A stretch of DNA of 64,000 nt from Sthenelais limicola (GCA_942159475.1 OW804097.1:36778298-36842297), one strand, 5' to 3'. Counted from the first letter of the stretch, positions 33,936-45,443 are shown. Notes: generated by a model from the letters alone, not told the origin. Program-made: numbers and translations.

Positions 33936-35194
33936 ATTTGGCCAGGGCTCTAGGAATTCATAAGACCATACACAGTCACATCATTTTGTAAATCTATAGT
34001 CCATATATCAGAAACTCGTAATGTAAAACACTTCTAAATTGACTGATGGGCATTTTCACCCCCTCGTAAAATCACAAATAATTGCACAAGACATTAGATG
34101 TTGCCATGATAAAATATTACAGCAACTTGACAAAAAATCTCTAGGGTACTCTTTTTTTGGGGGGTGAGGGGGGATATTGGGGGAATAAAATATGATGCAC
34201 ATTATGTTATTCATGAGGGTGGAATAAGGGTTGCGATGAGGTGACAATACTATTAACTAGGCCTACAGATATTGGGGTAGAAAAGCATTGGCCTACTCTT
34301 TCTAAATTTCAAAGAACAGGCAAAAACTGGAACCTATAGTAGTCGTCCAGGCAATCTATGAATCTTTTTGGCCGAACCCACCATTAATTGCAACAGAATT
34401 TATTTTTGTGGAAATGTCTAGAGTAAAGCCCCCTATATAACATATACAAAATGTACATCTATATAATTGGCGGAAATGTGTTAAAATGGCCGCTAGGCTA
34501 TATGGACCAGGAAGATCTGTTCGGTATTTCGTGTAACTGTACTGATCAACTTGAATAAAAAATCTTTATATATATATATATATGTATATTTATAGGCTAT
34601 ATAGGCCTAAGGTTTGGCGCTCGTACTGCTTTCGGCGGGGGAAACCTTAAAAACTAGATTGGTTGTCACAATGATTTAGCCTACTTATTGTCAGAGCAGT
34701 AGGCACTAACTATTTACGACACTGCTGTCGCGTTTACCCATAGGCCTAGGCTAAGTGAAGGGTGCATGTACAGTGGGTGATCAACCCCATCTTACTTTAT
34801 TATTGTCATTTTGCCTTTGAAACCTACGACTAAAAATACATGCAGTTTCTGAAAAGCTTTAGTTTATTCTTAAAACGTCTGCTTGCTCATAAATGGTTTT
34901 CTCCATTTTGACCACCGTGCTACCTGATGTAAAATATATATATGGTGGCTTTAATTGCCTTATTAAGGGAGCATATATCAAGGGAGCGGCTGGAATATCT
35001 GGGAGATTCCAAAATGGTTTCCCAGAAGTCAAACCTATTTGTCACTGTAAACTCTTTTTTGATGAATGAAAGATTGCTCTATCTACCTATCTATCTATCA
35101 TGCCCAGCTGTCCAATTCCAAGGCTAGGAGAAAAAACAATATTTATATTTATATATAATATAAATATTTATATTATTCATAGCAGTCGACATGA
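33936..35194. other. Gene-free stretch
   Basis: No supported exon. A TA microsatellite lies at about 34569-34584 and a TATTTATATTTATATATAATATAAATATTTATA near-palindrome at about 35141-35175. Confidence 0.4.
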
Positions 35195-35866
35195 TATATG
35201 TGATGTGTTTCAGGAAAAGTGATTCACAAGTCGCAAAAAATGGATTATGGGATATCATCATATTTGGAAAGATGAGATCAAGCTGATTCTAATGATGGTA
35301 AACATCAAGAACATAAAAGTAGTATTTTTATATTTTATGTTTGATATATTTATGTTTTAAAAAAAATTTGCAATATTTCTGGATGGACATTTGTAAGTAA
35401 AGTACGGTAACTTAATATAGTCCATACAGGATGACCTTTGAAACGCAAGGATCTCTTTAATACACTGTCCTGAAACTTGGTACATGTATATATTTATGTG
35501 TGAAATAGACAGAAAATTTTCAATTTGTCTTCAGCAATTCTCTAAAATAAACCACATTTAAGACAATAATGATGCTCAAAATTCAGTTTGATACAACCAA
35601 ACTGATTGTTTGAATCAAGGCAATGTCAAATATACTCAGATACCCCTAGTTTTGACCATGATTTAGTCAAATTTAGCAGAGTTTACTAACATTATGTAGA
35701 TCTACCAATTGTACATTTTCTGAAAATCTTACCCTTATAATGACTGCCAGAGCAAAACCCCCAAAACGTCAGAACATTCCAATGAAGAAATCTCGTGAAT
35801 AAACTACTTTGGAAAATATCAATTTTGTGACTTGTGACTCATTTCCCTGAAACACATCACATATAT
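35195..35866 (+). repeat. MITE family C, full length, interrupted by a family A copy
   Basis: The left part (TGTGATGTGTTTCAGGAAAA to ACATGTATATATTTAT) and right part (TTATAATGACTGCC to CTGAAACACATCACA) are the two halves of one family C element, flanked by TATA on both sides. They are separated by the insertion at 35498-35734. Confidence 0.88.
35498..35734 (+). repeat. MITE family A inserted in family C, TTAT duplication
   Basis: 237 bp from GTGTGAAATAGACAG to TGAAAATCTTACCC, bracketed by TTAT at 35494-35497 and 35735-35738. It shows that family A was active after family C had inserted here. Confidence 0.9.
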
Positions 35867-36062
35867 GAAATCCAGGGGCAGGCAAATACTGCCATACAGG
35901 TTCACGATATACACACAAGTCATATGTATTTGGTCCAACTGCCTCCAATAAGCCAGGATAGCGTGCGCGGGAGAAGTGGGGGGTACATATATAGAGGGAG
36001 TAATAACGCTTGGCTTCTGCCTGCAAGTAGTGCAGGGGAAGGCTCCGTTGTGACATGCATGT

Positions 36063-36253
36063 GGGTCAAATCGTCAGAAAATGTTCAATTCACCTTCACC
36101 AATCCTCTCAAATAACTCAAATTTAAGACAAAATTCAGGTTCAAAATTCGGTTCGGTATAACCAAACAGAATGTTTGAATCAACCCCAAACCAGATATAC
36201 TCAGATATACATAAAATTGACCATATATTGTACATTTTCTGATGATCTGACCC
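36063..36253 (+). repeat. MITE family A with internal deletion
   Basis: GGGTCAAATCGTCAG to GATGATCTGACCC, 191 bp. The segment between ATTGACCAT and ATTGTACATTTTC is deleted. Confidence 0.85.
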
Positions 36254-36295
36254 CTATGGATATGATTCAACATAACCTTACACTTTTTTTAATGA

Positions 36296-36641
36296 TTATA
36301 ACAAATCTACCCAGATATACCTAGTATTTATCATTTTCAGCCTAATTTAGTAGAATTAACGAAAATGCAGAGCTGCCAATAGGGGATTTGCATAGCCGCC
36401 ATTTTGAATCGGGAATAGCATTGAATTATGGAACTAAAATTACAGTATAAAAGCTCATAATATCATTTCATAGCTCATTTATACAAACTCTGATATTGGT
36501 GAAAATATTCTGGAATTTTCGATGAAAATCTTGCAAAATATGTCAGATTTCAATACAGAATCCATCCCATGATGCACTGTAACAGAAATGCGCACGGAGA
36601 CACGCAATTCCCCTATTGTACATTTTCTGCGAACCTGACCC
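36296..36641 (+). repeat. MITE family A, left-truncated, interrupted by family B
   Basis: Family A sequence runs from ACAAATCTACCC to GAGCTGCCAAT at 36380, is broken by a family B element, and resumes ATTGTACATTTTCTGCG to CTGACCC at 36641. The 3' flank CATGTGTTAGGTATACACTC matches that of the next copy, so the two are parts of one local duplication. Confidence 0.88.
36381..36614 (-). repeat. MITE family B nested in family A
   Basis: AGGGGATTTGCATAGCC to CGCAATTCCCCT, 234 bp. The target, read from the neighbouring copy (GCTGCCAATTGTACA), shows insertion at AATT giving AAT on the left and ATT on the right. That is a 2-bp AT duplication, or no duplication if the element is counted as TA...TA. 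Confidence 0.92.
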
Positions 36642-36663
36642 ATGTGTTAGGTATACACTCCCG

Positions 36664-36897
36664 GAATGATCGTCAGAAAATGAACAATTCACTTTCACCA
36701 ATCCTCTCTAAAAACCCAAATTTAAGACAAAAATGAGGTTCACAATACAGATTAGCATAACCAAACAGATATTTTTAAACAAACCAATACTAAATATACT
36801 CAGATAAAGCCAGTATTTATCAGTTTTTAGCCAAATTTAGTCAGAATTTACTAAATATGTACAGCTGCCAATTGTACATCTTCTGAAAGTCTGACCC
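36664..36897 (+). repeat. MITE family A, full length; serves as the empty site
   Basis: Left end GAATGATCGTCAGAAAATGA, right end CTGAAAGTCTGACCC. It is followed by CATGTGTGTTAGGTATACAC, a near repeat of the sequence at 36640-36670. The intact CCAATTGTACA at its right end is the unoccupied counterpart of the family B target. Confidence 0.88.
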
Positions 36898-37249
36898 ATG
36901 TGTGTTAGGTATACACTCTCGGAATGATTTCCTGATCGGCCGCCCTGCACTTGGCCAGCCCTAGATGGCGCTGTATTGTAGAGGGGCACAGCTTTCACTT
37001 TTCTGGGTTTGTTTGCCGACCTTGTAAACTAACCTTGTACAAGCAGAGCTTCTGATGAAGTCCTCATTCCAGCGTTGCGGGTGTGGTAGGTATAGGGAAA
37101 CGTGTTTCTGAATCGGACTGACTGAATAATGATTTCCTTTGCAGATGATGGTCAACAATCAGTGATGATTTCTTGGTGGTATTGATGGTTTAAGGGCTGG
37201 CGCAATATCCTGACTGTCTGCTTCGTTTTTAAGACGAACAAAATAATTG

Positions 37250-37498
37250 CCATGTGTTTCTGGAAAATGAGTCACAAGTCGCTAAAAATAGGGTTTGAGA
37301 TATCATCATATTTGAAAACATGAGACCAAGCTGGTTCTAATGATAGTAAACATTAACACACTTAACTAGTATTGCTATATTATTTCAAGTTTCATAATTT
37401 TAGTTTTGAAGACAAAACTTTGCAATATTGCTAGGGGGAAATTACCAGTAAAGTAGCACAATATACTCTATACGATGACTTTAGAAATGCATGGATAT
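37250..37498 (+). repeat. MITE family C, left part
   Basis: From ATGTGTTTCTGGAAAATGAG to AGAAATGCATGGATAT, where a family A element abuts at the ATAT. The right part of family C is missing. Confidence 0.8.
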
Positions 37499-37621
37499 GG
37501 GTCAGATTTTCAGAAAATGTACATTTGTATTTTGAAGCTCATTTTTGTTTTAAATGTGGGATATTTGTGAGGATTGGTGAAGGCAAATTGTACATTTTCT
37601 GACAATCTGACAATCTGACCC
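37499..37621 (-). repeat. MITE family A with large internal deletion
   Basis: GGGTCAGATTTTCAGAAAAT joins directly to TTGTATTTTGAAGCTC and runs to CAATCTGACCC. About 115 bases are missing. The right end has a duplicated GACAATCT. Confidence 0.85.
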
Positions 37622-37797
37622 TACTAGTATTTTCACCGATCACCGTCACCGATTTAATCAGAACATTGTGTCCTGCTTAACTTTTTGGGAATGGTGGGAT
37701 GAGATTACGAAAAAAATCACCCGGTCAATTACAACCAGTTAAATTTAATTCCCCTTGCAGTGCCGTTGATTTTTCATAGCTGAAAGAAACCCATTAT

Positions 37798-38014
37798 TAG
37801 AGAGATTTAGCAACCGCAACGCACCAACACAACACTAACGCATCCACTAACTTTTTGTACATTACTACCGCTGTGGGGATATCTCGAGAGGCGCTAGGCC
37901 GAGGGCATCTGCATTGCAGGTCTCTCGAGATATCCCCACAACGGTAATAGTGTACTAACAGTTAGTGAATGCGTTAGTGTTGTGTTGGTGCGTTGTGGTT
38001 GCTGAATCTCCCTA
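37798..38014. repeat. Foldback MITE, about 215 bp with 85-bp arms
   Basis: TAGAGAGATTTAGCAACC...GTTGGTGC-type left arm (AACGCACCAACACAACAC, TGTGGGGATATCTCGAGA) pairs with the right arm (TCTCGAGATATCCCCACA, GTGTTGTGTTGGTGCGTT, GGTTGCTGAATCTCCCTA). Only about 30 central bases are unpaired. Confidence 0.9.
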
Positions 38015-38344
38015 TTGTACATGCATGGGTTGTCACAAACATCTGCCATAATCCCCGATTGTTGATCTTTTTATCAACCCTGAGGCTACTGCTGGCTGCA
38101 GAACCGGAGGAAATCCTGGCAAAAGAATTCCTCCAGTTTCACCTTCGATCTTGTACTATAGGTCTGCGGATTGTACCAGTCTTATTTGAGATTCGTTTGA
38201 GTAGCAAATGTTTAATGTTGTTTGAGGAAAAAAACCTGAAAAAATCGAAACAGTTATACTGCATATTTGATGTAACCAAGATATACCATCAATTTAAAAC
38301 TTGCTGTATCGATGTTAAACTGACTTAAATCCTTCTTGTATAAA

Positions 38345-38433
38345 GAATCTGTGACACTAAATTTTTGTACTTGGGTTTGCCATGAGATTATCATTATTTG
38401 AAAATGGACTCAATAAAATTTATTAAAAAAAAT
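38345..38433 (+). repeat. LINE-type 3' tail
   Basis: TTGGGTTTGCCATGAGATTA...GGACTCAATAAAATTTATT followed by an A run. Minus-strand relatives lie at 58895-58975 and 62965-63040. The preceding 350 bases may be more of the same element, but I see no RT motif. Confidence 0.6.
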
Positions 38434-38979
38434 TGATTGCTTTTACCAGTAAATTTCTTTTCAGCAATTTTATTTATACTGGGTATCCCAAGGCCTTCAT
38501 CAGGAGTTTTCACTTGCCCCATTTTCAAAAAATATTCATGTTACATTGATACAAATAAAGCATAAAATACAGGCTGTCAAACTTTGTTTGGATTTCATCA
38601 CTTTGCCACTTGTATAAAGAGGTCTATAAAGTTATTTATCCTAGTCCATTGGTTTGCGGAGTACAAAGACAGTTAGAACTTTGGGCCTAGACGTATCGCG
38701 AGTTTAAAAGAAAATCGAGTCCCATATATATGAAGGTATTAGTGAAATAAATAAAATAAAATGACTCGAAAATAAGACAAATGCAAAAAGGCTGGCTAGT
38801 CTAAGATTCGACCTTACAATGTAAAGTTTGAAAGTCTAATGCTTTAGCCAATTTGCTATAGGGGATTATAGTAGGCCCCATGCATACAAACACTTAGATT
38901 GATTCATCACAGCATGCTGGACTGGCTGTATGTAAGGTCCCTTACAGTCATGCGACAAAGACGATTTACTTCCGGGTCA
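38434..38979. other. Gene-free stretch, nothing recognised
   Basis: A+T-rich sequence with no supported exon. Confidence 0.4.
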
Positions 38980-39185
38980 ACCTCATGGACTCAAACGTAT
39001 TTATTTTCGTGCAGATACATTTTCGCGCACTGGGTCCTTTGACACAGGTCTTTTCGCGCGGATTTACATTCGCACAGCAAGAAAGTCTCAAACCTTGTTT
39101 ATGCCAATTTTATACCTTTCGCTATTTTAGCGCACCCACTTTGTGCGCGAAAATAAATACAGCGCGAACATTAATACGTTTAATA
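38980..39185. repeat. Small element with CGCGAAAATAAATAC-type ends
   Basis: AAACGTATTTATTTTCGTGC on the left and GCGCGAAAATAAATACAGCG plus TTAATACGTTTAAT on the right form a loose inverted repeat about 200 bp apart. CGCG words are enriched here, unlike the surroundings. Confidence 0.5.
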
Positions 39186-39240
39186 GATGATCAAATAGTA
39201 ACGGTAGTAAGGCACAGCCTCGGATGTAGATCTATAGTTT

Positions 39241-39470
39241 TAACAGATTTTCAGAAAATGTACAATTGGCAGCTGTACACATTTAGTAAATTAGGCTAAA
39301 TCAGGCTGCAATTCGGTCAATACTAAGTAAATTCGAGTATATTCATAACTGCATTGATTCTAGCCATCTGTTTGGTTAGGCTGAACTGAATTTTGAACTT
39401 TATTTTCGTCTGAAATTTGGGTTATTTGAGAGAATTAGTGAAGGTGAATTGTACATTTTCCGACGATTTC
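39241..39470 (-). repeat. MITE family A, near full length
   Basis: TAACAGATTTTCAGAAAATG to CATTTTCCGACGATTTCG. Outer bases of both termini have drifted. Confidence 0.82.
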
Positions 39471-39782
39471 GCTCTAATATTGTAAATTTTGATTCTGCAC
39501 ACCTTAATGTATTTCGAGAAAAACACTAGACACATAACTAGATTCGTGGTGATCACCCAGCAGGGCCTCGTCCTTGTTGGACGCTAGAATACAGTCAAAT
39601 TAAAAGTTACTGTATCACTGGTTGGTGCTATATTGGGTCGGCGTAGTGCTAGAATGAATTGTGCAATTATCACAATGGAATCTGTCAACCCGTCGGTCGT
39701 CGGTTGCAGCAACTGATGATGATAGGCTTGGGTAATCTCCATGCGGTAGGGCTAGGTAGAAGAGAGTGGTGTCGAAATATAG
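39471..39782. other. Gene-free stretch
   Basis: Nothing recognised. Confidence 0.4.
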
Positions 39783-40005
39783 GGGTCAGATTTTTAGAAA
39801 ATGTACAATTGGCAGCTCTACACATTTAGGAAATTTTCCTAAATTAGGCTGAAAAATGATGAATACCAGGTATATCTGAGTATATTTGGTATCACATTGA
39901 TTTAAAGTATCAGTTCTGTTATGTTGATCTGAATTTTGAAACTCATTTTTGTCTTAAATGTGTGTTATTTGAGAGGATTGGTGAAGACGAATTGTACATT
40001 TTCTG
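39783..40005 (-). repeat. MITE family A, right terminus lost
   Basis: GGGTCAGATTTTTAGAAAAT to ACGAATTGTACATTTTCTGG. Confidence 0.85.
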
Positions 40006-40091
40006 GCAGGATATTATTCATAATAATACGTGAAGAATAAGTAGTCCTGTTTCTAGACTAATAAGTAATTCTTTATTGATGTAATTTATAT

Positions 40092-40326
40092 GAGTCAGTT
40101 TTCAGGAAAATGTACAATCTGTCTTCAGCAATCCTCTCAAATAACCCAAAATTGAGACAAATATGAAGTTTAAAACTCAGTTCAACATAACCTAACAGAT
40201 TGTTTGAATCAAGGCAATGTCATATATCATCAGATATACCAAGTATTGACCATTTTACAGCCTAATTTAGCAGAATTTACTAAATGTGTAGATCTGCCAA
40301 TTGTACATTTTCTCAAAATCTGACCC
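40092..40326 (+). repeat. MITE family A, full length with ATAT duplication
   Basis: GAGTCAGTTTTCAGG to CTCAAAATCTGACCC, 235 bp, flanked by ATAT at 40088-40091 and 40327-40330. A 25-base stray terminus (CGCCCAGAAATGTACAATTG) follows at 40340-40365. Confidence 0.9.
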
Positions 40327-40365
40327 ATATATATATGGCTCTGGTCGCCCAGAAATGTACAATTG

Positions 40366-41295
40366 GTTCCAAATTCTATGAATTCCATCTTTGAGATTAT
40401 ATTACTGAGAAAATACTAAATTCTAACTCATGTTTGCTTTGGGTTACATTGCAGGGATTGCACCCATGAACGTACCTAAATCCGCATTTCATGCTTGTCA
40501 GGCTCTAACTTCCTATGATATGGCATTAATTTGTAAATACCTGTTATTTGCAGAATTCTAATAAGAGATGTTCTTAATTATTTTGGGCTGAAATTACATT
40601 CATAGAATCAAATCAAGTGACCGTGGGGTCCATTACGCATGCGCGTTAATTAAACATAATATTCAATCAGTAACAATATGCATGAAATGACCGCAGGAGG
40701 TCGCTGACCTTGGCGAATATTACTCATTGGCCAATCACGTATCGCGACCTGTTATTGTTAGCCAATCCCATGACTTGTAAGATACATTTGCATATACCTT
40801 GTGTGGTATATGGGGAGGTCAGCATACATGTGTCGTTATAACCATGGCTCCCCCGTGTGGAGAGGCTACATAACTACATGACTTACATTAACATGGAATA
40901 TTAATAACGGATAGATGTATTTATGAGATATGATATTATTACATGGGATTATCTAAAATTAAATGATAATTAAGATGAGCTATTAATTGTGTTGACAGTG
41001 TCGTACAGAACGGAGAAAAACACACAGAACATTAATACCAGAATTATTCATATAATTGTATAGCTCTGTTAACCATAAAAAAGTCCTACAGAATATCAAC
41101 CTGGTGCAACGAGAGCAAAATCGTTTTGCATAAAACAAAGTTGAATATGTTATTTACTAAACTATAGCGCGTTGTCATGCCGACGCAAGCTTGGCGACGT
41201 AAGTTTAGCTGGCGCAAGTTTGGCGACGCAAGGTTACCGGAGCGAGTGATTTCTTCCAGATCATTTCACCTATTTCTATAGTCATATTCCTCTGG
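40366..41295. other. Gene-free stretch with a short GGCGACGCAAGTT repeat
   Basis: At 41179-41232 the word GCGACGCAAG recurs four times in variant form, interspersed with TTTAGCTGGCGC. No gene is supported. Confidence 0.45.
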
Positions 41296-41345
41296 TATCA
41301 ATTTTACGACTTGTGACTCATTTTCCCCTAACACATCACATATAA
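41296..41345 (+). repeat. MITE family C, right terminus only
   Basis: TATCAATTTTACGACTTGTG to CTAACACATCACATATA. Confidence 0.75.
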
Positions 41346-42462
41346 TAGTGTGTCTCCATGCTTATATTAAATTTCATTGTTTATACCTAAAGCAAAGTAC
41401 TTTTAGAGCCAAGTAATTCAGAACACAGACTACTCCCCCATTAGAAAATTACTTAAATTAAGAATTACCCTCCGATGAAAATGAACTCGAACGAATGATG
41501 TCAGGACATGTTCAGCATTTGGCTAAATACACCCACCATAACACAGATTACACCCACTACTTTAACCTAGAATTAATTGGAATCACAATCATTCAAAATG
41601 AGTAGAAATTAAGATAATAGCGAAACATGCCTTCAATCCAAGTCTAATGGTATGAAATTATCATTTGTTTACATAATAATGCCTGGTCACATTCTTAAAG
41701 TGTGGCTTTGTCTGTGACTCGATCACAGCTTTTAATTAATTTGGTTTTATTTACATCGAAACACATCTGCCACGCCCCCCAACAGCTCATGGGCCTAGCC
41801 ATCCTTCTTCCCGCCACCAACCACTGTTTATAGCAGGAGGGAGAGAGGAGGGAGATAACTGAGTGACCAGTGGAGGTGTTCAGTTGGATTGGACCAGGCA
41901 GTGATAACTGTGGCTTCCTGCCTCATTTTCAATTATCAATTATGTTAACCTGTTGCTGATTGGATCCTGAATATATTAAGGCCATTAATTGGCCCAGTCA
42001 GGATAAGCCAATCAGCCCAATCTCTGTGTAATCTGTTAGTATATAAGCAACCAAATAAATGAACAAAGACATCTTTCTACTAGTTCGGTTATGGCCTTGA
42101 AACATAATGTGTTGCGTTGATTAATTTCTCCCCCAACTGCCGACTCTAATTTATTACGGAGAATGACCTGGTATTCTTCAACATAATGGAATATTTTATA
42201 GGGACCAAACATATCAGTTTAAAGCTAGGTATTTACTTAGGTTTTGGACCTAGACTGTGCATTACAACATTTAGAGAATATAAAAAGGGTGTTGGTTAGG
42301 GCAGCCAGGATTGTCATAGCATGCCAGCCATAAAGTAATCAGCTTTTCCATATGCCATCAGTAATATCCAGAACCGTGCATTCAAAATACGATCACGTTA
42401 AGAAACTAGACGCTCCTAGATCTGGCTGAAATCCGACCATCAGTGTGAGAAATCTCACATAT
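41346..42462. other. Gene-free stretch with promoter-like segment
   Basis: 41955-42060 holds CTGATTGGATCC, TTAATTGGCCC and AGCCAATCAGCCC (both CCAAT orientations) and then AGTATATAAGC (TATA-like) before CAAATAAATG. This is a retroelement-LTR or gene promoter layout, but no exon, poly(A) partner or second LTR is visible. Confidence 0.3.
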
Positions 42463-42698
42463 GGGGAAATCGTCAGAAAATGTACAATTCACATTGACCA
42501 ATTCTCTCAAATAACTCAAATTTCAGACGAAAATAAAGTTCAAAATACAGTTCAACCTAACCAAACAGATTGCAAGATTCAATGCAATGCCAAATATATA
42601 CTCGAATTTGCCTAGTATTGACCAAATTGTAGCAGAATTTAGCAGAATGTACTAAATGTGTAGAGCTGCCAATTGTGCATTTTCTGAAAATCTGACCC
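42463..42698 (+). repeat. MITE family A, full length with ATAT duplication
   Basis: GGGGAAATCGTCAG to CTGAAAATCTGACCC, 236 bp, flanked by ATAT at 42459-42462 and 42699-42702. Confidence 0.92.
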
Positions 42699-42938
42699 AT
42701 ATAACAGGTTGTGCCTTGTAATTGGAGAGACTCCACAGGTTGTCAATAGTATCGTGCTTTGCCAGTGTTGATCTCATTGTTATTGGCGTTCATTTTATTC
42801 CTGTCTCCGTGGCTGTTCTGCTAGGAGGAGCTCAGCAGCCAGTCACGCTCAGATGCCTCATCTTATTGACAAACAAACTAAGACGCGTCCGCACCGTGCC
42901 TCCACTGCATGCACAACATAAACACACCAAAATCTGTG

Positions 42939-42990
42939 ATATGTGATGTGTTCCAGGAAAACGAGTCACCAGTCGCAAAGATTATATTCA
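42939..42990 (+). repeat. MITE family C, left terminus only
   Basis: TATGTGATGTGTTCCAGGAA to CACCAGTCGCAAAG. Confidence 0.75.
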
Positions 42991-43235
42991 GTGTAAGAGT
43001 ATAATTATTTGTTTTTTTATTTTGAAACTTTTATTCAGCTTCCTGCCCTCTTGGCGTCTACAGTACTAATCATATGCGCGGGAAATATATGAAGCAAACA
43101 ATATTAAAATACCCATGGTCCAGGACAAAAACATTAAAATATATGCCCGGAAGACCTGCACGGTCCATGGTGCAGAAGGTATATTACCGTTTCTGACAAC
43201 TGTTATGTAAATTGAGCTGTTTGAATAAAAATTCT

Positions 43236-43710
43236 ATATAGAGAGAGAATGGGACGAGCCGGCAATAATCGAAAATTTATAGGACGAGATTCGTCCACAT
43301 AAGCACGATGCCGTAGGCAGAGTGCTTATGTGGACGAATCAAGTCCTATAAATTTTCGATTATTGCTGGCGAGTTCCATTCTATATTTATTATATGTGCA
43401 TAAAATTTGATCATCATCAGATATCACTGAAAAAGTATTAAAGAACTCTCAGAGAGCCCCAGCTGCCCCGCTGAGAGCACCGTCAGTAGGCTCCAACGGT
43501 GAGCTGTCAGGACTGTGTGATCATGCAGTGTTTACTTACTGACTTGGTTGAACTAAAACGTTCATATCGTAGCCATTTCTTGAGCTACAATAATAAACCT
43601 TACATCATTTGATAGAGAATTTAATTCTCTATTTAATGGCGTGGGGTTTATTATGTATTTTTATAATCACAGGTGGATTACCGATCGCGGGGATCTCCGC
43701 GGGGATCTCC
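43236..43710 (+). mobile_element. 480-bp hairpin-bearing element, copy 2 (family D)
   Basis: Inverted counterpart of 9236-9716. Starts TATAGAGAGAGAATGGGACG, includes the 105-bp hairpin 43262-43366, AGAATTTAATTCTCT and CGATCGCGGGGATCTCC at the far end. The next bases (ACATCACATATCGC) resemble a family C terminus. Differences from copy 1 are few, so the two copies are recent relative to most repeats here. Confidence 0.8.
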
Positions 43711-43789
43711 ACATCACATATCGCATCCAGTTGCATTCATCTTAACACTCCTAGGAAGCCCTCTATAATTTAGGTGGGACAAACCATGT

Positions 43790-43910
43790 TTCACCAAGTT
43801 TATAATAAAATTTTGAAGCTCTTAATGAAATTATAATGGCACTTTATGGTTTGAGGCGAGAGGCTGTCCCTTTGTTTGAAGGGACTCTCTGCTCTCTGGG
43901 CCTGGACTGT
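43790..43910 (-). repeat. Family F repeat, partial
   Basis: TATAATGGCACTTTATGG, GGCGAGAGGCTGTCCC and CTCTGGGCCTGGACTGT are the reverse of blocks in the copies at 57.1 and 60.5 kb. Confidence 0.65.
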
Positions 43911-43987
43911 TCTCTCAATGTTGTAATAGTTTTATAATCAGCTTAAAAACATTTCGTATCAATAAGACATACTCTAGAAAATGTAGC

Positions 43988-44222
43988 CTGTCAGATTTTC
44001 AGAAAATGTACAATTGGTAGATCTACACATTTAGTAAATTCTGCTAAATTAGAATGAAATTTGGTCAATACTAGGTAAATTCGAGTATATTCGGCACTGC
44101 CTTGATTCTAGCAATACGTTTGGTTAGGTTGAACTGTATTTTAAACTTTATTTCCGTCTGGAATTAGGGTTATTTGAGTGGATTGGTGAAGGTGAATTGT
44201 ACATTTTCTGAAAATCTGACCC
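43988..44222 (-). repeat. MITE family A, full length
   Basis: CTGTCAGATTTTCAGAAAAT to CTGAAAATCTGACCC, 235 bp, no exact target duplication. Confidence 0.88.
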
Positions 44223-44503
44223 AGAAGTCGTTAAAAGGCTGTTGTCAATACTCTTGGTGAAATTACTTCCTTTCCACAAACCATAAAAAGACATACTCTA
44301 AATCTTAATCGAGTTGGGAGCGTATTATTGGGTGGGAGAGCCCCACCGAGGAACTCTTGGTACGATAGTTACACTAGACGCGACCAGGTGGCAGCACTAT
44401 ACGTGCGGTGGCTTTGACGTCAGTTGTTTAACTACCAACAGGTGGCGGCACTGGTAGCGGCCACTGAGTTGGTACAAGTGGTCATTTACACACAGACATC
44501 AAT
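44223..44503. other. Gene-free stretch
   Basis: Nothing recognised. Confidence 0.35.
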
Positions 44504-44848
44504 AGGGGATTTGCATAGCCGCAATTTTGAATTTTGATTTGCATGGAATTATGGGGCTTATGGGACAGTCTAAAATGTATAGAAAGGATGTCATGTTCAG
44601 CGTGAAATATGTATCAACGCTCTGATGTCAAAATGCATTATATCATACATGTGTCCATAACACAACCCTCCATCTTTCCCATCATGCATTTGACTTTCAT
44701 AGATCATTTATATAGGCTGTGATATTGGTGAAAACAGTTTAGCAATTTTCGATAAAAATGTTGCCAAATATTTGTATGTCAGATTTCAACAGAATCCATC
44801 CCATGATGCACTGTAACAGAAATGCGCAGTGGCACATGCAACTTCTCT
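44504..44848 (-). repeat. MITE family B, full length
   Basis: AGGGGATTTGCATAGCC to GCAACTTCTCT, 345 bp, between AAT and ATT. The right terminus has two substitutions. Confidence 0.88.
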
Positions 44849-45373
44849 ATTAGAGTGGCCCCAAAGCTGCGAGGCTCCTGGAATTCTTAATTGTTATCTA
44901 TTTGTTGTTCTTTTTTTTGTACACATTTTATTACCAAAATTCTCCAAGAGCGGTACCTTTTATTTGACATGACAAAAGGTTAATGAAACATCTAAATCAC
45001 AATACCAGAATATAGTCATTTTAACATTTTAACACACTCAATATCAATTTAAATTAATCATAAGCATCTTGAACTGAACTGCTGTTGAACCTGGGATGCT
45101 ACAAAGTACCAAGAATATTCTTTGTTCGTTTCTTTTTCAAGTATTATATCATTAGTATAATATTGTAAACATTAGATTTTGTTTTATCCTCTCCTTTTGA
45201 CTCAGCTTTCTCCCTGTCATTTACTCGCTCTCCTGCCATTTAATAGTTCATCACTTCTCGTCCCATTTTCCTTTTGTTTTCAATCTCCTAAGACTTCTTC
45301 AATTTTCCTGTTCCCCTACATCATAGGCCTATAATTTTGCCACTGCTCTATCTTGACTTCAATTTGTTTTTAT
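44849..45373. other. Gene-free A+T-rich stretch
   Basis: A T-rich run near 44912-44940 (TTTTTTTTGTACACATTTTA) could be a LINE tail on the minus strand. Nothing else seen. Confidence 0.35.
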
Positions 45374-45443
45374 CAGAAAATGTACAATTCACCTTCACCA
45401 ATTTTCCCAAATAACCCTCATTTAAGACAGAAATGACCGTCAA
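45374..45443 (+). repeat. MITE family A, left-end fragment
   Basis: ATCAGAAAATGTACAATTCA to AAGACAGAAATGACC. Confidence 0.75.

Noticed and set aside
37993..38328. 111-codon open frame as a gene
   Set aside because: Its start lies in a palindrome arm and it runs toward a LINE-type tail. No recognisable domain. Possibly 3' LINE sequence.
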